This document shows, piece after piece, positions 1 to 11,895 of a DNA stretch of 64,000 nucleotides; position 1 is the stretch's first letter; each line of letters starts with the position of its first letter. The translations under genes and the position numbers were made by a program. Below the pieces are notes generated by a model that saw nothing but the letters and a program-made list of their open reading frames with translations, had not been told where the DNA came from and did no database searches. This DNA is from Spinacia oleracea (Eukaryota > Streptophyta > Magnoliopsida > Caryophyllales > Amaranthaceae): positions 28,449,449 through 28,513,448 of the forward strand of contig NC_079491.1 of the NCBI RefSeq assembly GCF_020520425.1. The letters are read 5' to 3'.

Positions 1-1726
1 TTAGCACCACTATTTGATGGGAATAGAAATAAGGTCTCAGTTTCCGAGCTGCTACCACCACCGCGTATGCTACTTTCTCAATGAGCGGGTACCGAGTTTC
101 GGCGTCTGTCAAGGTTCGGCTGGTAAAATAGATTGGCTGTTGCTTCTTTTCCTCCTCTCGGAGGAGCACTGCGCTTACGGTTCCGGGGCTGACTGCGACG
201 TACAAGTACAGAGTTTCCCCTTCCTTTGGCCTGGCTAGCGTCGGCAGTTGAGCTAAGTGAGCCCTGAGTTGCTGGAATGCGTCTCTTTGCTCTTGTTCCC
301 ATGTCAACTCGGGGTCCACTTTCCTCGGGACGCCTTTCTTTTTGATGGGTTCTGCTTCTCCTCCTGGGAGGGTCTTAGGTTTGAGAGCTTTGAAGAAGGG
401 TGCCCCTTTATCCGAAGCTTTCGATATGAATCTCGACAGTGCGGCTAGCCTGCCTGTTAGCCTTTGCACGTCTCTCTTTGTCTTCGGCTCGGGCAAATCT
501 AGCGCAGCCTGGACCTTGTCCGGGTTCGCGTCTATTCCCCTTTCGCTCACCATGAATCCGAGGAATTTCCCTGACTTTACCCCGAAGACACATTTCTTCG
601 GGTTCAATTTCATGTTGTATTTCCTCAGGTTGGCGAAGGTCTCAGCCAAATCTTTGATGTGATCCTCTTCTTTCACGCTTTTTACTTTGGAATCGTCCAC
701 ATAAACCTCGACGTTCCTTCCCTTTTGATCGGCGAAGACGCGATCAACTAGTCTTTGGTAGGTGGCTCCGGCGTTTTTCAATCCGAAGGGCATCATTCTG
801 TAGTTGAACACTCCCGCGCTTGTGATGAAGGCGGTCTTCGCTCTATCGTCAGGGTGCATGAACATTTGGTGGTAACTTGAAAAGGCGTCCATGAAGCTCA
901 GCAATGCATGGCCACTGGTTGAGTCCACTAGCTGATCTATCCTCGGGAGGGGATAGCAATCTTTTGGGCAGGCTCGGTTTAGATCAGTGAAATCGACGCA
1001 CATGCGCTATGAGCCATTCGCTTTTTTGACCATGACCACGTTGGCCAACCACTTGGGATACCTGCATGGCTCGATGAAGCCTGCCTCTTGTAGTTTCTTC
1101 ACCTCTTCGGCGATAGCTTTGTTTTTCTCCGAGGAGTAGTTTCTTTTCTTCTGTTTGATTGGCCGAGCTTCGAAACTGACATCCAGCTTGTGACAGATCA
1201 TCTTCGGATGTATCCCTGGCATGTCAGCTGCCGACCACGCGAAGATGTCTTTGTGATCCCTAAGCAACTGGATCAACTCTATTCGAAGTCCCGAGCCTAG
1301 GCCTCTGCCTATTCGGACACTTCTGTCTGAATCATCCTCTAGGGGAATGTCTTCCATTTCTTTGTCTGGTTCGGGGGAAAGGGTCTCTGGTCGAGCATCA
1401 ACCTCCGCGGGCTTTACCAGACTGCTCGGCTCTACCTTTCTCCTCTTGGCATCTTTTTCTCCACCTGGGGGAGGGCTCTTCTCATCTTCGTCCTCAGGAA
1501 TGTCTCCTAGCTTTGGCTTTCGGATGGCCGTGTGACAGGTTGATCTTGCCACCTCTTGGTCACCTTTTATCCGCTCGGCGAAGCCTGCATCCGAGACGTA
1601 CATCATCACCTGATGGTATGTGGATGGGACTGCTTGTATTTTGTGGATCATGGTTCGTCCCATGATGACGTTATACACTGAGTCGCAGTCCATCACCAGG
1701 AATTCTTCTCGGACGTTTCTTGCCAC
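1..1726 (-). pseudogene. gypsy pol: end of protease, RT and start of RNase H (broken)
   Basis: From right to left the translation gives the end of the protease (VYNVIMGRTMIH, then a YHQVMMYVS stretch), a charged linker, and the RT start (WSAADMPGI; KKLQEAGFIEPCRYPKWLANVVMVKKANGS). At 1007-1009 an in-frame TAG replaces the Trp expected before RMCVDFTDLNRACPKD. Beyond it the same frame is open to the window edge, with RT blocks MPFGLKNAGATYQR and EVYVDDSKVKS and an RNase H start (LYVAVSPGTVSAVL). The YVDD catalytic pair is intact. The product would copy the element RNA in the cytoplasmic particle. One nonsense mutation makes this copy non-functional as read. Confidence 0.88.
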
Positions 1727-2034
1727 CAGGCCTTGGCCATTGTGACGGGTAGGGTGATCTTTCCTCGGGGAATAACTGCGGATCCGTTGAATCCAATCAA
1801 TGGGTAGCTGACCTTGGTCAGTGACTCTTCTCCCTCTTCGAGGATGAGCTGTTCGAAACAGTTCCTGAAGATGATATTGACGGCGCTTCCTCCATCGACT
1901 AGTACTCTGTGGACATTGTGGTTGTTGAGATCCATTTCGATCACCAACGGGTCGTCATGTTTGTACTGGGTCCCGAGGCAGTCATCAGCAGTGAAGGTCA
2001 TGTTCGGGGGGGGTAGGCTGGTTCTCCCCAACAT
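1693..2034 (-). pseudogene. gypsy protease domain segment (frameshifted)
   Basis: Retropepsin-like domain: MTFTADDCLGTQYKHDDPLV, then the active-site block HRVLVDGGSAVNIIF (the D-G-G version of D-S/T-G common in plant gypsy elements), then YPLIGFNGSAVIPRGK. It leaves frame with the RT ORF near 1700-1726 and with the upstream gag ORF near the G-run at 2005-2013. Both are probable frameshift lesions, because the conserved protein text continues across them in another frame. Confidence 0.82.
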
Positions 2035-2064
2035 TGCTGAAGTTGACTCGGTGGGAGAGAGCTC

Positions 2065-3857
2065 TTAAGTGTTTCTTGCTGGCGTGGCCGGATCTTTGTC
2101 CTCCGAACACCACGAGGATTGGTTTCGTCTTTTGCCCCTCGGTCTCATGGACTCTTCTCTGGGCTTGCTCTTGTAGCTTTCCAGATGTTGCTTTCTCTTT
2201 TTCTTCCCTCTCCGTTCTAGGTCGAGCAAGTATTGCTTTAGGTAGCCTCGGCGGATGAGGTCCTCGATGTTGTCCTTCAGCGAGTTGCATTCCTCAGTGG
2301 TATGGCCGAAGTCATCGTGGAACTCACACCACCTGTTCTTGTTCCTACGGAGGGGGTTGGATCTGAGCTTGTCTGGTAGCTTCCACTTTTCATCATCTTT
2401 GTGGAGATTGAAAATTTCTCTTCGGGGTATGGCGAGTGGAGTGTAGTTGTTGTATTTGGGTTGGAATTCACCCTTTTTCCCATCCTTATTTGGGCTCGCC
2501 TCTCTCGCACCCACCTTCTCTTTCCCCTTTCTCGAGATGCCCTCGGGCTTACTCTGATTTGCTTTGTTGTCTTTCGGATCCGAGGATCCTCTCAGCCTTG
2601 CTGCGGCCTTGTTAAACTCTTCTGTTCTGATGAACGCATTTGCCATTTGGAGCACGTCCGCTATCTTGGAGGGGTTTTTCATCGTCAGTTTATCTCGGAA
2701 TTTTCCCTCCCGTAGCGCGTGCTTCAAGGCGAAGATTGCCACGTCTGGCTGCAGGTTGGGAATGTTGGTGGATTCTTTCATGAATCTGGCCATGAAGTCT
2801 CGCAGGCTCTCGTCCCTTTCTTGCTGTATGGAAGTTAGCTCGGCAGTGGTTCGTTCTGGGCGATTGTTACTTACGAACTGCACACAGAACCTCTTCTTCA
2901 GCTTCTTCCAACTTTTGATCGATCCCTTCGACAACGATCTGAACCATTCTCCCGCAACTCCTGTCAGCGTGGTTGGGAAGTATTTGCACCAGCAGGCTTC
3001 GGAGTAGGGACTTAGAAACATCTGTTGTTCATAGGAGATGACGTGATCCCTCGGATCCGTAATCCCGCTGTACGTCAAGTGTGCTGGCAGCCTCACTTTG
3101 GGGATCGTCTCCATGACAATGTCATCCGAGAATGGGGAAGATGCTGGAGTCATGATCCTATTTCCTAGCCTCGCCCTGATACCTTCGCTCTTCGAGTTCC
3201 CTCTAAGGGATTGCTCGGGGGCGTGTAGGGGGCTAGGAGTTCGGTCACTTCTCCTTCTCCTTCTCGACTGGCCACTGCCTTCGGGTTGCCTACTGGACCC
3301 ACAGGGGCTACCCATCCTATCATGAACTGAAGGTCGCAGTCTGCTATGGACCGAGCTTCGGATCCGAGTGCGATCACTTGCCCCGCTTTGGAGAGCTTGC
3401 GGTGTTGGAGACGGCGTTGCGAACCACTCTGGCTGTTGTGCAGCTCTCTGCTGCGTGTCCCACGTGCTCTCTCTCCACATTGTCATCAGGTGTGTTCCTG
3501 ACATTGTGGAGAGATCTTGCTTGGGCCTCACATTGTCCTCATCAGTCGAGGGCATGTTCAGCAAGACCTGTCGCCTAGCTCTCCTCGCCTCTCGCCGTGC
3601 TGCTGCCTGGGCTTGTTCATCTCGTTGAAGAGGAAGTTCTGCATGATGGTCATGGCCGCAGCGAGCTCTTCTCGAGAAGGGAGTGGTCTACTGGTTGTGG
3701 CGGTGGCCCTTGTTGGCTGCGATCTCGCCACTGAGTGCAGCTGTTCCCCTCCATCGGATTCCGAATCCGTTTGGACAAGGACATCTCCCACCTGGTTGTC
3801 ATTGTTGGGAATTTCCATTTTTTTCGTGAAAAGTGAAGTGTTTTTCGGAGCTTTCAA
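2065..3857 (-). pseudogene. gypsy Gag polyprotein (one frameshift)
   Basis: Two overlapping minus-strand reading frames make one Gag. 3558-3857 holds the N-terminus (MEIPNNDNQVGDVLVQ, REELAAAMTIMQNFLFNEMN). A frameshift near 3620 moves the text into the 2065-3564 frame. That frame holds the retrotransposon Gag core (WFRSLSKGSIKSWKKLKKRF; ERDESLRDFMARFMKES; FALKHALREGKFRDKL) and one zinc-binding segment, WCEFHDDFGHTTEECNSLKD. Gag would package the RNA. A further frame break near 2065-2290 separates it from the protease. Confidence 0.85.
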
Positions 3858-3870
3858 GTGTTCTTCCCCA

Positions 3871-3882
3871 CAGACGGCGCCA
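3871..3882 (-). other. gypsy primer-binding site
   Basis: Minus-strand TGGCGCCGTCTG lies three bases inside the 5' LTR end. TGGCGCC-type primer-binding sites are typical of plant gypsy elements primed by a cellular tRNA 3' end; I do not assign the tRNA. Confidence 0.7.
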
Positions 3883-3885
3883 AAT

Positions 3886-4321
3886 TGTTCCGGTGTTGAA
3901 GTGGATGAAACAATGCGCTTCGAATGAAGGCCCTTTTGTGTGTGTTGAAGGTCTTGCTAGCTCAAATGTGTCGTGTCCAAATCAACCTGCACAATAAACA
4001 AGTTACTAGCCTCGGGGGTGTTTCCGAGGAAAGCCCCTCCGATGCCTAAGTAAGAACAATGCTCGGATTCTAGAGAGAGAAGTTCTCTAGAAGAGTAGTC
4101 TTAAGGCGTGAAATGGACGTACCTTGGGGTGTGTGCTTTGGCGGCTTATTTATAGTGTTTGAGTAGTAAATGTGCCCATAGGTCATTTATTACTATTTGG
4201 GCCTTGGGCCTCTAGGGTGGCTGACAAGCCAAAGGAATTGGTCGTGGGTTGATGTTGCTGTATAGAGCCTTTGGGCTTTGGACTTAGAGGCCCAATTGGT
4301 TTCCAATTGGGAGCCCAAACA
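3886..4321 (-). repeat. 5' LTR of the gypsy element
   Basis: On the minus strand it starts TGTTTGGGCTCCCAATTGG and ends with GGAACA just before the primer-binding site. Length is about 436 bp with TG..CA ends. A minus-strand TATAAATAAG box near 4145-4155 is the likely core promoter. The right boundary is fixed by the change to copia gag coding sequence at 4322. Confidence 0.75.
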
Positions 4322-4565
4322 GATATCAAGCGAAACATTCGACATGTGATGTAGCAGCATGCCCTTACATGTCATATCATCCTTAGCAAATTTCAACTCA
4401 AAATCATGCAATTCAGATTCATCAATAGGTTTCACAACATCACCAATCATATAAGCAACATCAACTTGTTCCAAATAAAATTGTATCCTAACAGTCCAAC
4501 GTTTATACTTCTTGCATCAAGAGGTTCTAATTTCGGCATGTCAGGAATTTCGAATTCGAATCCAA
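4322..4565 (-). pseudogene. copia Gag N-terminal fragment interrupted by gypsy
   Basis: Minus-strand translation gives a copia-type Gag start: IPDMPKLEPLDARSI, then QFYLEQVDVAYMIGDVVKP, then LKFAKDDMTCKGMLLHHMSNVSLDI. It stops at the gypsy LTR edge, and the frame then runs into LTR sequence (CLGSQLETNW). The first part has a small frame or stop defect near 4480-4510. The rest of this copia element lies to the left, outside the window or lost. Confidence 0.65.
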
Positions 4566-6105
4566 AATAATCGTGTTTTATATTGTTACACAAAAATTAG
4601 AACAAACTAATTATCTGATTGATGAACGAATTGAAGAAACAATTGTTGTATAGTGGACACCCATTGTCCTAAAAGACGATTCTGCACTACCTCCCGGTGC
4701 AAGAAAACAAAAAGCAGTCGCCCTCCAGGATTAGCGTGCCTCCGAATTTGTGTGCACATATAAAGCCAGATGGAGTCGGAACACTTGCCCAAAACCGAGA
4801 GCTACTTGAGAGAAAGAAAGCAATGTGTTTTGAGAAGAAGAAAATTTATGTAAAATGCTTCAGTGTTTGATTATGTGTAATGAAGGAATGAGCAGGAGCA
4901 ATCTCCGGGAATGACAACAATAAAAAAGGGCAGAAACATAGAGAAGCTGTAATGGCCGTTATTAAGGCTAATTAAACCAAAGGTTACGTAAACAATACAT
5001 ATTCCCGTAATAATATTTTAACCAAAACAGTCCGGTATCAAAAAGAAAAGAATCACATTCTTGAGGCCCGACCAGGGCGACGAGCGTGTTATGTGTCCAC
5101 CCATACCACCCTAACACTTTCTCAAACAAAAGTTATACCCATACCCCAATATATAAACAAGGAGAATATGAAAAGTTTTTTCAACGTGGGACAAAAAAAA
5201 CTCTTCTCATTTTACACTCGTTTCTGTTGCATTTCCCAACAAGAGCTTCCAACAACACATACATACCTCGAACTATGATTGATATCATATCTTGCAACTA
5301 CATGATATCTTTAGGCTTTGTAAAAATGAATCAACCTTGTACTCCTAACTACTCTCGGTATCCTATCGTGCAATGCAATTAGATGGTCGATATTTACAAC
5401 TTACAAGCCCCTTTGACGTGAGAAATATTATACTTCTTCCGTTCTCTAATAGTTGTAGTTTTTGGACTACCCGTAGAGGTCGCCTAGAAGAACCAAGTTG
5501 AGACTCAAACCCGCATCAAGGAGGTAGTGTTTTTTTCACCTGAATTTCACTTATCTTATCTTATTAGCGTAAATTTTTTCTTATTTAAAGCTATTAGCAT
5601 CCTTCTTATTGTCTTATACGAAGTATTGTTATTCCTGTAGTTACTGGATTTTATTAAACCTTGTATAAACTTATTGTATCTCAGTGAAAAGTAAACATGT
5701 GTAAAAATGACATAATTAAAAACAATTTAAATATTTTAATGTGTTTCTAGAGTCCATCACAGATTCATAGACATCATAGTTACAATTTAAGCATTTTAAC
5801 ATCCTTTAATATGATCACAGTGCTTGCCAAGTTAAAATTAAAGTGTCTCATTCGGATTATTCATCTTTTTATTTTAGATAAGAGTCTAATTTTCACTTAT
5901 TTGGATCTATTGGAAGTAATTCTACAATTTATTACAGAGTACGAAGTAATCCGTATAAAGTACAGTAACCAAAAACGCTACTCCAGTCCGTAAAATAAAT
6001 GTTTAAAAGTACTTGAGACTTGAGAGTGCCACGTCGTTGGTTGTCGTTTATGACCTCGTGTTGTTACATTTCTTTGTCACTGTTCAATGTGTTCACCCCT
6101 TTTTC
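4566..6105. other. non-coding: copia leader/LTR remnant and upstream region of next gene
   Basis: 4566-4990 probably holds the 5' leader and part of the LTR of the copia remnant read on the minus strand; a TATATGTGC-containing stretch near 4753-4760 might be its promoter, but I could not define LTR ends. 5000-6105 is AT-rich DNA without recognisable coding sequence. It should contain the promoter and 5' UTR of the 6126 gene. Confidence 0.4.
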
Positions 6106-6125
6106 CAACAACAACAACAACAACA
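6106..6125 (+). promoter_or_regulatory. (CAA)n leader directly before the start codon
   Basis: Six CAA units run straight into the ATG at 6126 (context CAACAATGG, with A at -3 and G at +4). CAA-rich unstructured leaders, such as the tobacco mosaic virus omega leader, are known to favour translation initiation in plants. The role here is inference. Confidence 0.5.
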
Positions 6126-9100
6126 ATGGAGGAGAGAGAATTTCTAGCGATATCAAAATTAGGGTTTTTATCAAAACTTACATTCATCGTCGTCATCATC
6201 ATCTTCAATGCAATCGAGCAAATAGAAGGTTCAATTCACGATTACAGAAATGAAAAATTCATTCCTCAGTCTAATGCATTCTTCTTCCATGGCGGAAGTG
6301 AAGGTCTCTATGCTTCTATGCTCTCCGATCACTCTTCATCATCCGAAAAAAGTTCCAAAGGAAGGTCTTTTATCAGGTATTTTTCATTACTTTTTCCCCA
6401 ATTGGTTATTTGATCATCGTCTTTACTATCATAAATTGTTCAATTGATAGTGTAATTAATCAATTGAAGTTTTCTTTTTGTAAATTTCTAGATTTTAATT
6501 GGAGATTAGTTGATTGGTTGAGCTTGAATGGGTTAAAATGTTGTCGGAGGCTCCGTTTATGGAGGTCATCAGTCACCCATTTGTTTTGAGCTAGTTTAGG
6601 CATGGTTGTTGTTTGTGTAATAGACGTTGCACGAAATAATTAGAAACTTTTTGTCCGATAGGAATATCGGGTGAGATTATTTCTGCAATGGTGATTGGTG
6701 CCTTACCCAATTCGGGTTAGGAACAGAATTATGTGTAGTTATTTACCTCCGTTTATTGGAGAGAGGAGATGATCATCTTATTTGAAATATGGGATTTGTT
6801 ATTTGGATTGAATATGAGGAGAGAAAAGATTGAGGACTATAACTTTGGTTGTTGGTGTGTAGGAAGCCAAGAAGGGGATTGATGTAGACAGGATTGATCC
6901 CATGGATACCACCCGGAGGCTTTACCAACTAAGCTAGTTTCATCCACCTAATCGTGTCTATTTCTTAGTTAATTGATATTGCCTCGACCACTATTTCTTT
7001 TTTTTTTCTTTCTTTGAGGGGACTGCCTCGGTGTTAGAATCCAACCTTCCTTTACTTGTATTTCTCCTTTCTATTGCTTTCTAGGATCTTTCTAATAATT
7101 TTCTAGGCTTTAGGGAGAATTATTATGTTACTGTAATTTCAGTGTTCACTAGCAAGTTTTAGCTAATTCAAAATAAACCTCTATGAGGGGTATGAACCAA
7201 TACCTCTCATCAGAAGTTGCCTTTGCTTAATTCATGTGTTGTTGCTAGCTTTTATAGATATTATGCTGTCGCATGCTTTAAGCTTTCCAAGACCCATCAA
7301 AGTCCCTCGCAAACGGATACACTCTCGTCGACGGTCCCGCTTGTGCTTTCTGTGCGCACACAAGCGCCCCGTTCGACCCTCGACCCTCGCTCTTGTCGCC
7401 AATAGGCAAGAGTGCCCTTTCAGATTAGACGCTTACTCGTGCCCCTACGAGTCACAAGACACTCATTCCGCACAAGGCTTGCCTCCTTGCCGCCAATAGG
7501 CAAGAGGGCGCCGCACGGATCTGGTGTCAAAACATTCGGACCGTGACACTCGGCCTCTATATAAGAATAGGTCATATTTGATCAGGTGTGTAAGTGTGTT
7601 ACTATTAAGGAATTTTGAATTTTCACATATCACAGTCCACAAAAAGTTGTCTTGGAGTTCTTAGTCAAGCATCATATAATTAGATAAAGCATGTATGAAA
7701 TACTTAAAAGTTTAACTTACTAATTGTAGATAATGATATAACCCATATTATTCTAGAATAGAAATGTTCCTGCTACTCTGTAATAGTGACAGGGGGAGCT
7801 TTCTAATACTCTGTATACACTATACACCATAGTACCATAATTAGAAATTGGTGTTGTGGAGTTGAAGCCTTGATTAATCCACTAATGTTTTGCATTTTTG
7901 GTAACATTTTATGGCTTGTTGCTACAGGCTTGTTTGTTCGGCATTGAATTTACTAACACTTGGTTGGTATTATGGGTTGTTAACATTCCAGATTTGAATC
8001 CATCACTTTTACGAGAACAAAGGAGTCTGCAGAGAAGCAGAACGAATGGCAGCAGTATACTAGTACAGTGGAAGCTATCATAGTTGAGGTGAAAGACCGA
8101 GAAAGGATCGGTGGAACATACCTTAAAACCGATGCAATTTGTTGCAACCAAACCCTCGCGAATGAGGGGCATTGCAAGATAGGTGAGGTTATAATGCAGC
8201 CCAATCCGGAAAAGCCTGAATGGCCTAAACGGATCAAGATCTTCTTTGAAGGAAAGAATGACAAGGCCTTGATGCATCTCCAGTCTGTTGACATTAACAG
8301 CACGGGAATGTATTATCTGTACTTTATGTACTGTGATCCGACATTGAAGGGTACAACAATAAATGGAAGAACGTTATGGAAAAATCCGGACGGTTATTTG
8401 CCTGGAAAAATGACTCCTTTGATGAAATTTTATGGTTTCATGTCTTTAGCATACCTCTTGCTGGGACTAGGTTGGTTACTGCGGTTTGTTCAGTTCTGGA
8501 AAGATATAATACAGCTGCACTATCACATTACAGCAGTGATTGCCCTTGGTATGCTTGAAATGGCATTATGGTATTTTGACTATTCAAATCTGAATGCCAC
8601 AGGTGTTAGACCAATGGGGGTCACTATGTGGGCAGTAACCTTTACCGCCGTTAAAAAGACACTCTCCCGCCTTCTCCTCCTGGTTGTCTCCATGGGATAT
8701 GGTGTGGTTAAACCAACTTTAGGGGCTATTTCATCGAAGGTTATGCTTTTCGGAGCTGTATACTTTTTAGCATCTGAAGCGCTGGAACTATATGAACATT
8801 TGGGCAACATTAATGATTTTATTGGGAAAACGAAATTAGTTCTGGTGTTGCCTGTTGTGTTTATGGACACGTGCTTCATTCTGTGGATCTTCTCTTCTCT
8901 TTCAAACACTCTGGAGAAGTTGCAGGTATATTTTCTTTTGCTTTCCCATTTTTGTGTAACTTTTAATTTCAACTTCAAATGCTCCCCCCTGTACGAATGT
9001 CTCCGTTCTTTTTTTTTAATTTATATACAAATATACTGATGCTTGTATGCTTGGCAATAAGATATGTTTTTTTATACTTCATTTTTATTCATCTTTTTTT

Positions 9101-10911
9101 TTTTTTTAAAAAAAAATTCTCGTAATCAGATCCGCAGAAGCATGGCTAAGTTAGATCTCTACCGGAAATTTACAAATGCTCTTGCGATATTTGTTGTGCT
9201 TTCAATTGCTTGGATTGGTTATGAGGTACTTTATACTCACCTGTTCTTTCTTGTCCTTACTAATTGAAATAAATGTTTCTCCTTTACCTTATTTATTATG
9301 ATCTGCGTTTCCTGCAGTTGTATTTTAATGCAACGGATCCTTTGGGTGAGCTGTGGCGGTTTGCATGGATCATTCCTGCCTTTTGGGCTTTGCTTGCGTA
9401 CTCTCTCTTAGTTGTGATATGTATTCTCTGGGCTCCTTCCCACAATCCTACAAGGTACGTAGCATTTGCTTTGTGTAAGTCTGTTGATTTGTTCACAGTG
9501 GGTGCCTCTCTTAAGAACTACTCCCTCTGTCCCTTTTCGACTGCCTCGTGTTCCTTTTTTGGGGGTGTCCCCTTGATTTTGCCTCATATCTTAAGTAGTA
9601 AGTTTTCCCACTTGCTCCTCTCTCTATCTCCTCATGGACCCACTTTTAAAACCCATATGCACAATTTACACCCAAGTCTTGATAAATTGAAGTTTGCTCA
9701 ATTAAAAACGGACGAATAGATTAGTTATGAAGTATGAACTTAATGAAGTATGCACGTGGTGGGTGATACATACTAGTAAAAAAAACAATTAATGTTGTTA
9801 GGGAACAGATAATTACCAACTTTGTTATGTACAAACTTGTCATACGTTTCCTGAGTTCTTCAGTGGTGGAATAGGAAAAAAGGTTGTGTCTTTTCTTTTA
9901 ATCTTTTCCATTACTTCAGTACACCACTGACAGAATTTGGTGCAAAGTTAGTTGTTATGTAGGTAATATGCAGACTTTGCTAACTCCAGATAGAAGTTCA
10001 AGCTAAAATTAGGTTCTATTGTCGGTCCCCCGCCTCTTCTTTTGTGGTTGGTGTTTGGGTCTGACACTCTGATCTGCATCCCAATTATAAGATTTAAAAC
10101 TTTGTGTTCCTTTATTAAGGGAGAGACTAGCTATCTGTATTTTCCTGTATTGTAGTGCAAACATTTTTTCCTTATAGCTTTGCCAGTGAATCTTGGCATT
10201 CTGGCATTCCTGATGAACATGTGTTTGGATTTGGTTGATTTTGTTTTCTGGTAACATTAATACTTGGATCAAATCATATATCTTGAGACCCTATTTCTCA
10301 AAATTTAGCAAACAATTCAGATCAGCTAAAGTTTCTGAATCTAGTGGAACTGTCAAAGTATCTGGTAGAATAGTAAAATTGTTGGGATTGCAATTCTGAA
10401 CTTGATACTATTGATCCCACAAAATGGGTACAATCCGTACAAAGAATGGCAGAAGAAACATGAGGAAATGACCCCCCCTTCCTTTACCCTTTTCCCCGTC
10501 TCTAGACGCCTAGATTTTCTGCATGATTTGTAGCTGCAATATGAGTAATGTTTATTTATGATTCCATGATGAGTCCTCATTTAATCATTTAACTTTGTTC
10601 TTGGCCTGCTTACTTTGGAATGTAGTTATTATGATAATTGCGAATTGCATCAGCCACTCTGGTTCCTCTTTCAGGGAAGGTGAAAATGCGTCATGAAATA
10701 AAGTTGTTGTTTGTTTGGTTTTAGGTATGCCTATTTGGAAGAGTCAGGTGATGACTTAGATGAAGAGGGCGTATCACTGACAAGTAGTGGGGTCAAGGTT
10801 GGCGCTGATATGGGAAACATGCTCGAAAGGAAAGAGAGAAAAGTTTCAAGCACAACAGATCACGTTTTTGTTGGGGTTAGGGAGGAACTGGAGGAGGACA
10901 AGAGAGAGTAA
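6126..10911 (+). CDS. lung seven-transmembrane receptor-like (GOST/TMEM87/GPR107 family) membrane protein
   Basis: Five exons: 6126-6376, 7992-8925, 9130-9225, 9318-9454, 10725-10911. All have GT-AG junctions and keep frame, giving 534 aa. Residues about 15-33 form a hydrophobic signal segment. A lumenal domain with a CC...C pattern (TDAICCNQTLANEGHC) follows. From about residue 224 (MTPLMKFYGFMSLAYLLLGL) there are seven hydrophobic spans ending near 470 (IPAFWALLAYSLLVVICILW). The tail is acidic (EESGDDLDEEG). This order matches the plant Lung_7-TM_R family, whose animal relatives act in Golgi/endosome trafficking; the plant lists call them candidate G-protein-coupled receptors. The start was chosen for the signal segment and good context. 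Transcript ends are not defined. The family call is firm; the function is inferred. Confidence 0.93.
6880..6955 (-). repeat. tRNA-related (SINE-like) fragment in intron
   Basis: Minus strand reads like a tRNA-derived Pol III promoter: a box A-like TAGCTTAGTTGG, then a box B-like GGGATCAATCC about 40 bases later. It does not fold as a complete tRNA, and no poly(A) tail or target duplication was found, so it is probably an old SINE piece. Confidence 0.4.
7300..7560. repeat. CG-rich repeat block in intron 1
   Basis: About 260 bp of markedly GC-rich sequence in an AT-rich intron. It has an internal imperfect direct repeat of CGCCAATAGGCAAGAG (near 7399 and 7491). No domain was recognised; it may be part of an LTR or other transposon. 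Confidence 0.4.
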
Positions 10912-11881
10912 GCAACAACAACTTTTATCCATAATTTTCAGTCTTTCTTACTGAAATGGGGGAGGACGCTCACACGCACGGTTCCATAATTTTGTACATA
11001 TGGAGAAGATGACAAAGCTTAACATATGCATTAGGGGGAAGCTTTCTTGTAAAATCATGTCATAAATGTAACTTTTAGCTATGGTCTATGGAAAAAGAAC
11101 AAGCCGACTTGTGAATTTGATCCTCGAGCTTGGTTGCTATATGCATGATTTCCTTCTCTAATTTCAACGTTGAATAGCCCTACCAGCAATAGTGCTCTGT
11201 ACCAACTATAATCTATCTTTGAATGCATTGAGCCATTGTGGTTGCCTTTTATGAAGTTATTGCTCGGTTTATACTCACCCTGTCTCTTTTTGTTTTTTAC
11301 TTAGGGTATTTTGCACGCATTTTAACGACCAGTTAATGAGCACTGAGATTCCTCTATTTTTTTTAACTTCAACAACGCAAATTACGTTTATTTATAATAT
11401 TTTCACTTTTATCAAAATTTTGATATTGGAAAATGAGAAAAATTTATGTCCTAATGGAAAAGTACGAGAGATTAAATGACCAAATGAATAATATAAATGG
11501 TTAAATTAATCATTGGATACAAAATTTAATAGAATATTGGCAAATTTGCCAAAAAGAACATTTTATAACACAAATTTTACGAAAAAGGACCTTATATAAT
11601 TTTTTTTTGAAACCAGACCTTAAAATTATTATTTTTTGTGAGAGACAACCAAAGCCAACTTTCCGGCATTGACTGTCGTTTTCCGACGGTTGACTGTCAC
11701 GTGCACCTCACGTGATGTCTGAGTTGGCTAATTACACCCCTCTTCCCTCCTAAAGAGCTCTGTCTAATTGGATTTGAGTTTTTCATAGGCATTTGTATTG
11801 TTGTTGTTTTCACTTGGCGATCATCCACAAGAAGAGAATGAGTTCGGTTGAATGGAGGAGAGGTAAGAAATTTGTTGATCG
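10912..11881. other. 3' flank of the seven-TM gene; non-coding
   Basis: The 3' UTR of the gene probably lies in the first few hundred bases. From about 11290 the sequence is AT-rich with motifs such as GCCAAAAAGAACA that recur in plant MITEs, but I could not define ends. Nothing coding was seen. Confidence 0.4.
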
Positions 11882-11895
11882 AGGTGTTCAACAAT

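Larger units (their letters stand above)
1..4321 (-). mobile_element. Ty3/gypsy LTR retrotransposon, partial
   Basis: Minus-strand element carrying, in transcript order, 5' LTR (3886-4321), primer-binding site, gag, protease, reverse transcriptase and the start of RNase H, which runs off the left edge. The Gag zinc-binding pattern (C-x-FHDD-x-GH-x3-EC followed by an LKD-x-IEDLIRRGYL tail) and the DGGSAVN protease motif suggest the Tat-like branch of gypsy elements (inference). Coding is broken by at least one nonsense codon and several frameshifts, so this copy cannot act autonomously. The 3' LTR lies outside the window, so a target-site duplication cannot be checked. Confidence 0.93.
6377..7991 (+). 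other. intron 1 of the seven-TM gene, with repeat insertions
   Basis: 1615-bp intron starting GTATTTTT and ending CATTCCAG. It contains a tRNA-like segment (about 6880-6955) and a CG-rich block (about 7300-7560), described separately. The rest is T-rich intronic sequence. Confidence 0.85.

Noticed and set aside
10009-10272. 87-codon minus-strand frame
   Set aside because: Lies in the last intron of the seven-TM gene, has no domain and low-complexity composition.
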